From contig NZ_JAKGBI010000002.1 in assembly GCF_021530565.1 (NCBI RefSeq), positions 1 to 64,000 of the forward strand: a stretch of 64,000 nt of DNA. Reading direction: 5' to 3'. Made by a program: the position numbers and the translations under genes. Positions 55,348-63,756 of the stretch are shown one piece after another; the stretch's first letter is position 1, and the number at the start of each line of letters is the position of its first letter. This stretch comes from Pseudoalteromonas sp. SMS1 (lineage in GTDB: Bacteria > Pseudomonadota > Gammaproteobacteria > Enterobacterales > Alteromonadaceae). Under the pieces are notes generated by a model. That model did not search any database. It saw only the letters and a program-made list of their open reading frames with translations, and was not told where the DNA came from.

Positions 55348-55578
55348 ATGTCGGGCACGACGATGGTATTTTTAATCGTACTTGTAAGCGTTGGTTTTGG
55401 TGTGATAAGAGACTTGTATAGTAAGTACTTACAAGCTAAAAAGATGAGTGGATTAAACAAACAAGAAAGTGAACAGCTAAAAACTGAAATCGAACAGCTT
55501 AAAGAAAGAATTGCGGTTTTAGAAAAAATTGTCACCGATGAAGGCTATCAGGTAGACAAAAAGATTAAGAGTCTCTAG
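55348..55578 (+). CDS. small PspB-like membrane protein, 76 aa
   Basis: A single-pass small protein with a hydrophobic N-terminus (MVFLIVLVSVGFGVIRDLY) then a Lys/Glu-rich coiled coil (about residues 35-60, LKTEIEQLKERIAVLEKIV) ending YQVDKKIKSL. The shape (one helix, then a coiled coil whose heptads continue to L-E-K-I) resembles PspB of the phage-shock response, though no pspA or pspC is nearby. AAGGAG precedes the start; an ATG at 55344 overlaps out of frame. Short but well-formed. Confidence 0.65.
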   Translation: MSGTTMVFLIVLVSVGFGVIRDLYSKYLQAKKMSGLNKQESEQLKTEIEQLKERIAVLEKIVTDEGYQVDKKIKSL

Positions 55579-55586
55579 TTGTATTA

Positions 55587-55612
55587 GTGGCGCCAGTTTA
55601 AACTGGCGCCAC
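55587..55612. terminator. 26-bp perfect palindrome between convergent genes
   Basis: GTGGCGCCAGTTT and its exact complement lie back to back between the PspB-like gene and the acyltransferase gene. As RNA each strand gives a 10-11-bp stem with a TTTAAA loop. No U-tract follows, so it is probably a bidirectional transcription-ending hairpin, but it could also be a protein-binding site. Confidence 0.55.
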
Positions 55613-55615
55613 ACG

Positions 55616-56821
55616 TTATGAAACTGTCTGACACGTGGACTTTCCTATATCGGCTTTATCTTGCTTAGATACACCAAATAGGATACACAATACCTTAATA
55701 CGTTTAATCAACTCAAACCCTATCATGCACCCAAGTACAGTCAATGCAGTGATGATGATGCTTTCAATACTCGGGGCGATCTCGAATGGTTTTAGCCAAT
55801 AAGCACACACAATAATTAATGTTTGATGCAGCATATACCATGGTAAAATCGCCGTTGTCGCGTAGCGTAAGGACGGACTTGGACGCGTCAAATAAGTCGC
55901 GCAATAACCGATTAATGCCAAAATCCAGGCCCAGTGGTTTATACTCACAATCATGCCATAAAAACTTTTCACCCAGATATTGGTCTCGAAATGTTGAGAC
56001 AAGAAATACAAATACTCATACTTGTCCAATAAAATAAGCGTATAGCCTATGAGTGCAACAAACATCAGTTTGTGTCGATTTTTTACAACACTCACTTTTA
56101 GATGTCTCAACAATGCAAAGAGATACCCCATCAGAAACACTGAAAAAAACTTGCCATGATTATACCAATCATCGAAAAGCCCATGAGTTGAAGGATATGC
56201 ATGTTTTAGCGTCATCCAAACCACAAACAAGGTGATAATTGCCACCCCCAATGCCATTACGGCAGAACATCTAGCTTCAAGTATCGTCAAGAACGCTCCC
56301 ATGGGGACTACTCGTACCCCGAATAGCAGCACCAAGCAATAAACCCAAAGATAGGCTAAAAACCAGAGATGATTCCAAGTCAATAACCCTATTTCTGATT
56401 GATATTGCGCCAACAAAGATGTATTGGGATTGATGTAAGCAAGCCAAAAATCAAAAAAAGACATCGAGATTTGCCCTTTATCTAACAGCTCAATGTACAT
56501 TTGCGGTGCCACCAACACATACATACCAAAGAGTAATGGCACAAATAGGCGTAGAGTTTTCGCCTTGACTAGCTGCCTAGTGCCCATTCTTTGGTGACAA
56601 AAAGCTAAGACAACCCCGGAAATGAAAAATAACAATGACATACGCCATTGATTACTAAGCAGCATGAAGTTTTGTAGTAACTCTGACGTGTATGGGCTTT
56701 TTATGTGCCAGCTCCAGTCTGCCACATAATACATGCCGACGTGATACAAAATGAGTATACCGAACACCAAAACCCGTAGCCAATCTAAGTCCCATTGGCG
56801 CGCAAACTGCGAATTTGTCAT
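55616..56821 (-). CDS. acyltransferase family 3 membrane protein
   Basis: A 401-aa integral membrane acyltransferase (Acyl_transf_3/OpgC-like), transferring acyl groups to glycans or other envelope acceptors. The N-terminal WDLDWLRVLVFGILILYHVGM carries the R-x10-H motif at the membrane face. About ten TM helices follow, with SLLFFISGVVLAF typical of the family. The ATG at 56821 is preceded by AGGAG; an ATG at 56836 would include that site. It is divergent from the LytTR regulator with about 117 bp between starts, which may control it. Confidence 0.87.
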   Translation of the reverse strand: MTNSQFARQWDLDWLRVLVFGILILYHVGMYYVADWSWHIKSPYTSELLQNFMLLSNQWRMSLLFFISGVVLAFCHQRMGTRQLVKAKTLRLFVPLLFGMYVLVAPQMYIELLDKGQISMSFFDFWLAYINPNTSLLAQYQSEIGLLTWNHLWFLAYLWVYCLVLLFGVRVVPMGAFLTILEARCSAVMALGVAIITLFVVWMTLKHAYPSTHGLFDDWYNHGKFFSVFLMGYLFALLRHLKVSVVKNRHKLMFVALIGYTLILLDKYEYLYFLSQHFETNIWVKSFYGMIVSINHWAWILALIGYCATYLTRPSPSLRYATTAILPWYMLHQTLIIVCAYWLKPFEIAPSIESIIITALTVLGCMIGFELIKRIKVLCILFGVSKQDKADIGKSTCQTVS

Positions 56822-56938
56822 AGTCACTCCTAGCATGTTATTTTTTTATTGTGTTTATGTAGTAAACTCAGTTAACCACCCATGCTATTGAAATTCATGA
56901 ATATAGTGATAAGAGGTGGGAATAAGGGACGAACTGTA

Positions 56939-57784
56939 ATGTGGTTAGAAAAAACAATACAACAACATACGACACTGTGTGGGTACATTGCCGCTACGAT
57001 ATACATATTTATCAACAACACGGTGAATGCTTTATCTACTTGGACCGAACACAACCGTAAAGGCATATCGACGACACAGCTATGGGAACCCTTTGTATGG
57101 GAGTACACAAGTGCACTTTCACTGCTTGTACTTATCCCAATGTTAGTTGTCATATTTCAGCGCTACCCAATTAAAACAACGCCCCCTCTGCAGCAAGTGA
57201 TGATCCACATTGTCTCATCGTTGTTATTTTCTTCATGTCACGTCCTACTTATGGTGGGGCTGCGCCACTTGGCATATATGTCGATGCAGGGAAACTATGA
57301 TTTTGGCAACTATTATCAAGAGTTTTGGTACGAATACCGAAAAGATGTACTGTCGTACTTATTCATATTCTTTATTTTCCATAGTGCAAGGTGGGTACTT
57401 GAACCAACTCCAGCCTATGAACAAAGCCCGGCTACGTCACATCAACCTCCCACTCAGTTTTTAGTCAAAAAGCAGGGGGAGGAACATGTTATCAAAGTCT
57501 CCGAAATAGAGTGGTATGAAGCTTCTGGAAATTACGTCAACTTGCACAGTAACGGTCGGATTTACCCGCTACGTGAAACATTAAGCAGCCTTAGTAATCA
57601 ATTAGCCACTGCACAGGTGACTCGCGTACACCGCAGATTCGCCGTTAACAATCACAAAATTAAGTCTGTTCGATTTGTATCCAGCGGGGATGGCGTTATT
57701 ACGCTAAAGTCAGGCGCAGAAGTGAACTTGTCTCGACGATATAAAAGTGATTTTAAACTTGCGCTTGAGACGCCAAAGACATGA
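56939..57784 (+). CDS. membrane-anchored LytTR-family DNA-binding regulator
   Basis: A 281-aa protein. About four TM helices are in the first 150 residues (TLCGYIAATIYIFIN; SLLVLIPMLVVIF; VSSLLFSSCHVLLMVGL; VLSYLFIFFIFHSARW). The C-terminal LytTR domain (about 180-275) has VSEIEWYEASGNYVNLHSNG, PLRETLSSLSNQL, VTRVHRRFAVN and VNLSRRYKSDF. This combination senses at the membrane and binds direct-repeat promoters in family members. The ATG at 56939 has AAGGGA at good spacing; an upstream in-frame ATG at 56882 has none. It is divergent from the acyltransferase gene. Confidence 0.88.
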   Translation: MWLEKTIQQHTTLCGYIAATIYIFINNTVNALSTWTEHNRKGISTTQLWEPFVWEYTSALSLLVLIPMLVVIFQRYPIKTTPPLQQVMIHIVSSLLFSSCHVLLMVGLRHLAYMSMQGNYDFGNYYQEFWYEYRKDVLSYLFIFFIFHSARWVLEPTPAYEQSPATSHQPPTQFLVKKQGEEHVIKVSEIEWYEASGNYVNLHSNGRIYPLRETLSSLSNQLATAQVTRVHRRFAVNNHKIKSVRFVSSGDGVITLKSGAEVNLSRRYKSDFKLALETPKT

Positions 57785-58076
57785 CCCTTACTTTTATCAC
57801 CATAATAAATACCTTATTCCCAAACTAACGCCAATTAATGAATGTTAAAACCAACGCCATCTAGACCAAATATATTTAAATTTATTAATGATTTGAAACC
57901 ATTTGGTAGCGTACCTTTTCCAACAAAATAGCCAGAGGTTAGAAGTTATAATCTATAACGAAATTGAATTTAACGACGCATAAATTACTTATTACTATCC
58001 GCATCCCTATAAGTATTTAGTCTCAATCTAACCACTGACTAAACATCATTTTGAAATCAACTCGCTAGGATAAATA

Positions 58077-60596
58077 ATGTTGAAACCGAACTTTGTGGCA
58101 GCATCAGTTAGCCTGATACTCGCCTCAACACCTGTATTTACACTTCAAGCTCAAGAATCAACAGACTCTGAACCAGAATTAAAGCCTGAGGTCATTGAAG
58201 TAACAGGTACAAGAAGAAGCCTGCGCAGTATTGCCGAAAGTACGGTGCCAGTAGACATTATCAGCCTTGACGAGATCAACAGCTCTGGTCAACTAGAGTT
58301 GAGCCAAGTTCTAACCACTTTGGTACCCAGCTTTAACTTTCCAAATTCACAACTTGCAGATGGAACAGATCATGCGCGTCCAGCTGTATTAAGAGGTTTG
58401 GCACCGGATCACACTTTGGTTCTAATCAACGGAAAACGCCGTCACTCCAGTGCTCTATTGAACCTCAATGGCACGGTTGGACGAGGCTCTTCAGCTGTTG
58501 ATTTAAACATGATCCCGACAGCTGCCATTAAACGTATTGAAGTGCTTAGAGATGGCGCTGCGGCACAATATGGCTCTGATGCGATTGCTGGCGTCATTAA
58601 CATCGTACTGAAAGACGCAGATGAAGGTGGCTCATTGAGTTTTACTTATGGTAAGTATGATACTCAAATGGCTGGTGCCAAGCAGCTTGCAGGCGTATCT
58701 CAAAATGACAGTGGCGAGCTTGCTTTTGAATTAGGCGAAGACCGCACCATCAGTGATGGTAATACCAGCACTATTAGTGGCAATATCGGTTTACCTCTTG
58801 GCGAGGCTGGTTTCATTCATCTTTCGGCAGAAACACGAAATAAAGCGCCTTCTAATCGCTCAGGCTTTGACCCACGAGAGCAATACGCGCGTGATGATAA
58901 TGGCAACCTAGACCCGCGAGAATTTGATGCGCAGAGATATAATCACAGATTTGGTAAAGCCGACATCGAGGATTTCGCCTTTTTCTACAATGCTGGCTAC
59001 GATTTAAACGAAGATACAACGCTTTATTCATTTGGTAGTTACTCTGAACGTGAAGGTAATTCTGGGGGCTTTTTCCGACGCCCAAAAGATGGCCGAAATC
59101 TGACCGCTATTTACCCTGATGGCTTCTTGCCACAAATCACAACAGAAGTAGAAGACTTTGCAGTTGCTATTGGTCTAACGACTCGAATTTCGGACTGGGA
59201 CATTGATAATAGCGCAAACTTCGGCCGCAATGAGTTTAACTTCGGCGTGACAAATAGCTTGAATACGTCGATGGGCGTCGACAGCCCCACAGAGTTTGAA
59301 AATGGCGCACTAGTTTACGATCAACTCACATTCAATGTTGATGCCAAAAATAGTTTCGACTTTGGTTTATACGAAGAAGTCTATATTACTATCGGCGCTG
59401 AATACCGCCATGAGTCATACCAAATAAAGGCAGGAGAAGAAGCATCCTACTTGACCATGTTAGATGCACAAGGCGTCCCCATTGCAGCCGGTGGTGCACA
59501 AGTATTAGCAGGCTTTTCTCCCGCCAGTGCCGTTGACGAATCTCGCAATAACATCGCCGTATTTACCGAGTTTGATACATATATCAACTCAGATTGGAAT
59601 ATCGTGTTAGCAGCACGCCTTGAGGATTATAGTGACTTCGGTTCCACCCTCACTGGCAAATTTGCGAGCCGCTACACCGTGAACGATGAGCTCTCTTTTC
59701 GTGGCGCACTCAGCACAGGGTTTAGAGCACCGTCATTAGCACAGTCTTCCTATAAATCTATTGCAACCGTTTTTGAAAATGGCGTACCTAATGAAGTTGG
59801 CCTATTTCCAGTTGATACAGCCGCCGCTGAAGCGCTTGGTGCGCGTCCTCTAGAAGCTGAAGAATCGGTTAATATCACAGCAGGTTTCATTTATAACACG
59901 GGTGACTTTAGCCTTACGCTAGATGCTTATCGGATTGACATTGATGACCGCATCGTCATGTCTGAAAACCTAAGTGGCGATGCCGTAGAACACATTTTGG
60001 TGACAGCAGGAGAACACAATGTACAACGTGTTCGTTATTTTACAAACGCAATAGACTCTCGAACTCAAGGTGTAGATATCGTTGCTACCTACAACTTTGA
60101 TCTAGAGTTATATGGCACTATAGCCCTCAGTGCCGCATTGAATATCAATGATACTGAAGTCACTCATGTAAAAGACAACCCGACTGAGCTCGCTGAGTTA
60201 GGTAACCAATACCAATATTTTGCGCGCCGTGAAATCGCCCGTTTTGAAGATGGTACACCTCAGGATAAATTAAACTTAGTTGCAACATGGCAGCATAAAG
60301 ATTGGACCGTTATTTTAAAAGCAACGCGATATGGTGAAACGGCGGACTCATCAAGCTCGGTAGAAAAAGATGAGGTGCTTGATTCAAAATGGATTACAGA
60401 TCTAGAAGTTGCCTATCATATTAATGATCAATGGCGTTTTGCTGCAGGTGCCAACAACTTATTTGACCAGTACCCACAGGATACCGTCGGTAATATAGGC
60501 TTTAGTAATTTCAACCAAATATTCCCATACTCCGCGTTTTCAGCTTACAACACTGACGGGCGCTTTGTGTATGGCAAAGTGTCGCTCAACTTTTAA
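58077..60596 (+). CDS. TonB-dependent outer-membrane receptor
   Basis: An 839-aa receptor. Signal peptide at about residues 1-25, then a TonB box-like segment (PEVIEVTGT) and plug domain (about 50-165) with LRGLAPDHTLVLINGKRRHS and IEVLRDGAAAQYGSDAIAGVINIVLK. The remainder forms the 22-strand barrel, ending FVYGKVSLNF with a terminal Phe. The ligand (siderophore, heme, peptide or vitamin) is unknown. AGGA precedes the start. A terminator-like hairpin follows, then the small leader-peptide gene. Confidence 0.93.
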   Translation: MLKPNFVAASVSLILASTPVFTLQAQESTDSEPELKPEVIEVTGTRRSLRSIAESTVPVDIISLDEINSSGQLELSQVLTTLVPSFNFPNSQLADGTDHARPAVLRGLAPDHTLVLINGKRRHSSALLNLNGTVGRGSSAVDLNMIPTAAIKRIEVLRDGAAAQYGSDAIAGVINIVLKDADEGGSLSFTYGKYDTQMAGAKQLAGVSQNDSGELAFELGEDRTISDGNTSTISGNIGLPLGEAGFIHLSAETRNKAPSNRSGFDPREQYARDDNGNLDPREFDAQRYNHRFGKADIEDFAFFYNAGYDLNEDTTLYSFGSYSEREGNSGGFFRRPKDGRNLTAIYPDGFLPQITTEVEDFAVAIGLTTRISDWDIDNSANFGRNEFNFGVTNSLNTSMGVDSPTEFENGALVYDQLTFNVDAKNSFDFGLYEEVYITIGAEYRHESYQIKAGEEASYLTMLDAQGVPIAAGGAQVLAGFSPASAVDESRNNIAVFTEFDTYINSDWNIVLAARLEDYSDFGSTLTGKFASRYTVNDELSFRGALSTGFRAPSLAQSSYKSIATVFENGVPNEVGLFPVDTAAAEALGARPLEAEESVNITAGFIYNTGDFSLTLDAYRIDIDDRIVMSENLSGDAVEHILVTAGEHNVQRVRYFTNAIDSRTQGVDIVATYNFDLELYGTIALSAALNINDTEVTHVKDNPTELAELGNQYQYFARREIARFEDGTPQDKLNLVATWQHKDWTVILKATRYGETADSSSSVEKDEVLDSKWITDLEVAYHINDQWRFAAGANNLFDQYPQDTVGNIGFSNFNQIFPYSAFSAYNTDGRFVYGKVSLNF

Positions 60597-60941
60597 TTAA
60601 TACTGCGCACGCCAGCATTCTATCAATGAAGCTGGCGTGTTCTCATTTTTGAATAACCAATACCTATCCCACCAATACATGTATTATTCAATCCGATATT
60701 TAACTTATTAATAAAACAACCTCCAGATATACCGATAACTTCTCTCAATTAAGCTCCTTATAGTAAAATAGCATATACATCGAGTTAAAATCCCTCTTGT
60801 TATTTGTTTAAAATTTATGCTATTAATAAATTAATAAGAATAAAATTCAAGATAAGACTCTTCGTCTTAACTTGTAGACAAGCGAAGGCAATGGCATTAA
60901 GTAGTGGTGAAGTTTGCCTATATTTAAATAGAAGGATATTT
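60597..60941. other. intergenic region between receptor and small peptide gene
   Basis: 345 bp, AT-rich. It holds the receptor's terminator and then the region that should carry the peptide gene's promoter. An open frame (from 60804) precedes the peptide start but reads as chance sequence. No other feature seen. Confidence 0.35.
60608..60650 (+). terminator. terminator of the TonB-dependent receptor gene
   Basis: A 9-bp stem CACGCCAGC / GCTGGCGTG (14-nt loop) followed by TTCTCATTTTT, 11 bp past the stop. Confidence 0.75.
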
Positions 60942-61133
60942 ATGATGAACTTAAAACTAAGTAAAAAAAGCATTAAGAAATTAACCGCAGATAAAAACTC
61001 ATTACCTGTTGAAGCTACACCAAGAGTGGGTGGTGCGGCAGTCAGCGAGATTGTTTGTAATTCAGATGGTATCTGCTGGACACAGCGTGGAAATGGCAAT
61101 GCATGTGAAATTTATTCGCACGATTGCCACTAA
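60942..61133 (+). CDS. double-glycine leader peptide with four-Cys core, candidate RiPP or bacteriocin precursor
   Basis: A 63-aa peptide (62 aa if the second ATG at 60945 is used; AAGGA serves either). The N-terminal leader is basic and Lys/Ser-rich (LKLSKKSIKKLTADKN), followed by LPVEATPRVGG, a double-glycine cleavage motif. The predicted core of about 31 residues starts AAVSEIVC and contains four Cys, three aromatic residues and a His-Asp-Cys-His end. This leader type occurs in precursors cleaved by C39-type peptidase ABC transporters. No modification enzyme or transporter gene is within the window, so maturation is unknown. A hairpin follows 15 bp downstream. Confidence 0.7.
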   Translation: MMNLKLSKKSIKKLTADKNSLPVEATPRVGGAAVSEIVCNSDGICWTQRGNGNACEIYSHDCH

Positions 61134-61147
61134 ATAGTAAGCAGCTT

Positions 61148-61170
61148 CAAGCCTTCTTTTAGAGGGCTTG
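61148..61170 (+). terminator. hairpin after the small peptide gene
   Basis: CAAGCCTTC / GAGGGCTTG form a 9-bp stem (one G-T pair) with a 5-nt loop, 15 bp past the stop. No U-tract follows, so it may be a terminator aided by other factors or a stabilising 3' hairpin. Confidence 0.45.
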
Positions 61171-61628
61171 ATCAGCTAAAGGCTATAAACGTTTAAAACC
61201 ATATTTTTAATAAGTTACATTTAAAATGCGTAAGCAAATTAATTAAATCGCGCCCCAATCATACCAACTCCCCCTTTTTAAAATACATTGAAAGAAAGAT
61301 TAAGGATGGTATCGTAGGAGCTGTAGAGCCACCACCACGATACATCATGTTTAAAACAACTAGGTCGACTCTACAATAAGTATCCTTCCAACCATTTTTA
61401 ATTATCACGCCATTTAAAAGCCCCAATCTAATGTATAGTCTAAGTTTCGAATAAAGTTATTTAAACTTAGAAAACACGAACAACGTATGTAAAGCTGAGG
61501 GAGTATTTAATTCTAAGACGACTATGAATTCATTTAGATAGAATTCAGGTAAATGCATATTCATAAATATTGCTGTATATAGGTGTTTAATACCTCGTGG
61601 GGTGCCAAATACGCTATCGCTTGTCTAT
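61171..61628. other. structured intergenic region with interleaved inverted repeats
   Basis: Between the peptide gene and convergent helD. Within 61302-61387 three inverted repeats interleave: AAGGAT(61302)...ATCCTT(61382), GTATCGT(61309)...ACGATAC(61337) and TGTAGAG(61322)...CTCTACA(61369). Order 1-2-3-2'-3'-1' allows a pseudoknot inside a closing stem. On the minus strand a 29-residue frame at 61348-61259 (start MMYRGGGSTAPTIPS) lacks a ribosome-binding site. Confidence 0.45.
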
Positions 61629-63605
61629 TTACATAAGCTCTGCGATTTCAGTAATAAAACGGCTAGGCTGTTGAGGAGAAAGTATATATGTTTGCTTCTT
61701 CGCCCTCGTCAGAGCCACATAGAATAAACGCCGCTCTTCAGCATGGGGAAACGCCTCAAGTGGCGCTAAGAAGGCTTCAATGATGCTATCTGTGTTTTGA
61801 TTGGATGGTACACTTGTATCTAGCCCAATGAGAATTGTGTAATCAGCTTCTTTGCCCTTTGCAGCATGAAATGTCATCGCACGAATAGTTAGACTGTTAA
61901 AACGCGAAGCCAGTTGGGTTAATTGTCCCTGGGGCGGCAACTGTTTGTGATAACGAGCCAAAATCATAACCGAGCTGTTTGATGGCGCGAACATTTCTAA
62001 TTCTGATAGCTTCGTGTGTAATGCGTCATCTTGATTTTGAGCTTCTATCACTAATGAGGGAACATCAGAGACCACTTGCGCCCGAACCTGCTTAACAATT
62101 TGCTGCGGATTTTGACAGACAAAGTTACTGGCCAAATTTAACAGATCTTGAGGATAACGAAAGGTTTTATCTAACTGCATAACCGTAGATGGACCAAAAT
62201 GCTGTGAGAAATGGGTGGTTAATGACAAATCGGCACCACTGAACCGATAGATGGACTGCCAATCATCTCCAACGGCAAATAAATGGCTCCGCCGATGCTG
62301 TGCTAAAATAGCCCTCACCAGCTCAGCCCTGGCAGGCGAGATATCTTGGAATTCATCCACTAAAATATGCACCCAACTACTTTCAAACTTGCTGTTTTTA
62401 ACATACTTAGTTGCACAACTGATCATGTCCTCGTAATCTATCGCCTGCTCATTATTAAGATACAACTGATATTCACTCAGAACCGGCCTAAATACCGCCA
62501 AATAATGTTCAAACTCGGCTTCGACCTGTTGTAAGCTCCCCAAGCTACGCGATTGCTTAAACATGCCTATCAATTCGCTAAATTGTTTGACCAACCGAGA
62601 CATATTGGGCGAAGAAAAATCAATATCAGCACTGTCTTTATCTGCTTTAAAGTTACGCTTTAGAAGATCTAATAAATTGCGATTAAACGTCCTGTCTTGG
62701 CACAAAGACTGAAGCGTCTCGAGGATAAATTGGCGCCTTTGGCGTTCATCGTTGCTCAATTGAGACAGTTTAGGTGTCTTCCCTTCTACAACAGTCAAAA
62801 TATGAATACCAAGACTATGAAAGGTCCTGCATTCAACTGATAGATTTGCCTGTCGCAACCTTGATTGCATTTCGTTGGCAGCCTCTTTGCCATAGGCCAA
62901 CATCAATATTTGCGATGCTTCTGCAATTCCAGCGGCGCTCAAGTACCCTGCTTTTGCAATCATTACACTGGTCTTACCGGTCCCGGCTCCAGCCAGCAGC
63001 AACTGCCTTTCATCCACAACAACGCATGCACGTCGCTGTGCAACGGTAAGCGGTTGACCTGCAACACCGTCAAAAAAAGTTTCATAGTCGAGCAGCTGTT
63101 TCGCAATGAAGGCCTCACGAAAGTCTTCAATATCTTGAGGCTGCCACGTATGCACCTCTTCGAGGGTATAGCGAGATTGCGCTAAGTAAGCTTCCAGCCG
63201 TTGATCTAAAGGCCAAGTTAACCAATGGCCCGCCAGTTCCTGAGCCATACCCTTTGCCGTTTTTAATAAAGCATGAGATAAATAGCGCCGTTCTAACAGT
63301 GACTCTAACTTAGCGATACTGTTTCTGAGTTTGGTGATATGGGCATTGAGCCAAAGTTTTTGCAACTCAAATTGCGCGATCGCTCGATCGCCTTGCCTTA
63401 TACGCACCTTAATCCGGCCCTCTGGCATCCATATTTGCAATTTAGGTGTGATTTTACCCTCCAGGATACGAGGAGGCTGCAACTGCATTTGCCACGTATA
63501 TAGTTTCTTTCCATGTTTCCCCTCAATGACAATTCCCTTCGTCGAGATAGTCATTGCGGTTATCCCATCGGTGATCCTAGATAGGGTGTGAACTATAAAC
63601 TGCAT
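61629..63605 (-). CDS. helD: helicase IV-like UvrD/REP helicase
   Basis: A 658-aa superfamily 1 helicase closely patterned on E. coli HelD (684 aa). It has an N-terminal non-helicase segment of about 190 residues, Walker A LLAGAGTGKTSVM (about residue 205), the motif LMLAYGKEAANEMQ, Walker B HILVDEFQDISPARAELV (about 415), FAVGDDWQSIYRFSGADLSL, and C-terminal TFHAAKGKEADYTILIG, EERRLFYVALTRAKK. This differs from the RNA-polymerase-bound HelD of Bacillus, which is a separate family with the same name. It acts as a 3'-5' DNA helicase in recombination or replication. The start at 63605 has no strong site; internal alternatives are possible. Convergent to the small peptide gene. Confidence 0.92.
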   Translation of the reverse strand: MQFIVHTLSRITDGITAMTISTKGIVIEGKHGKKLYTWQMQLQPPRILEGKITPKLQIWMPEGRIKVRIRQGDRAIAQFELQKLWLNAHITKLRNSIAKLESLLERRYLSHALLKTAKGMAQELAGHWLTWPLDQRLEAYLAQSRYTLEEVHTWQPQDIEDFREAFIAKQLLDYETFFDGVAGQPLTVAQRRACVVVDERQLLLAGAGTGKTSVMIAKAGYLSAAGIAEASQILMLAYGKEAANEMQSRLRQANLSVECRTFHSLGIHILTVVEGKTPKLSQLSNDERQRRQFILETLQSLCQDRTFNRNLLDLLKRNFKADKDSADIDFSSPNMSRLVKQFSELIGMFKQSRSLGSLQQVEAEFEHYLAVFRPVLSEYQLYLNNEQAIDYEDMISCATKYVKNSKFESSWVHILVDEFQDISPARAELVRAILAQHRRSHLFAVGDDWQSIYRFSGADLSLTTHFSQHFGPSTVMQLDKTFRYPQDLLNLASNFVCQNPQQIVKQVRAQVVSDVPSLVIEAQNQDDALHTKLSELEMFAPSNSSVMILARYHKQLPPQGQLTQLASRFNSLTIRAMTFHAAKGKEADYTILIGLDTSVPSNQNTDSIIEAFLAPLEAFPHAEERRLFYVALTRAKKQTYILSPQQPSRFITEIAELM

Positions 63606-63721
63606 GCAAATTTCATATTAATCTTGATGTTACGAAGAGTTTAGGGGAATCTTTGTCACCTGTCATGCGCTATCCAGAGAGTTCTTTAATTTATCTCTCC
63701 GATCGCGAAAATTCTGACCAC

Positions 63722-63746
63722 AAAAAAGGCCGGTAATCACCGGCCT
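63722..63746 (-). terminator. intrinsic terminator of the truncated receptor gene
   Basis: On the minus strand AGGCCGGT, loop GATT, ACCGGCCT, then six T. It lies 10 bp past the stop of the receptor gene. Confidence 0.88.
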
Positions 63747-63756
63747 ATTTAGCGAC

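Noticed and set aside
60815-61099. 94-aa minus-strand ORF opposite the small peptide gene
   Set aside because: Antisense to the better-supported leader peptide and without a ribosome-binding site.
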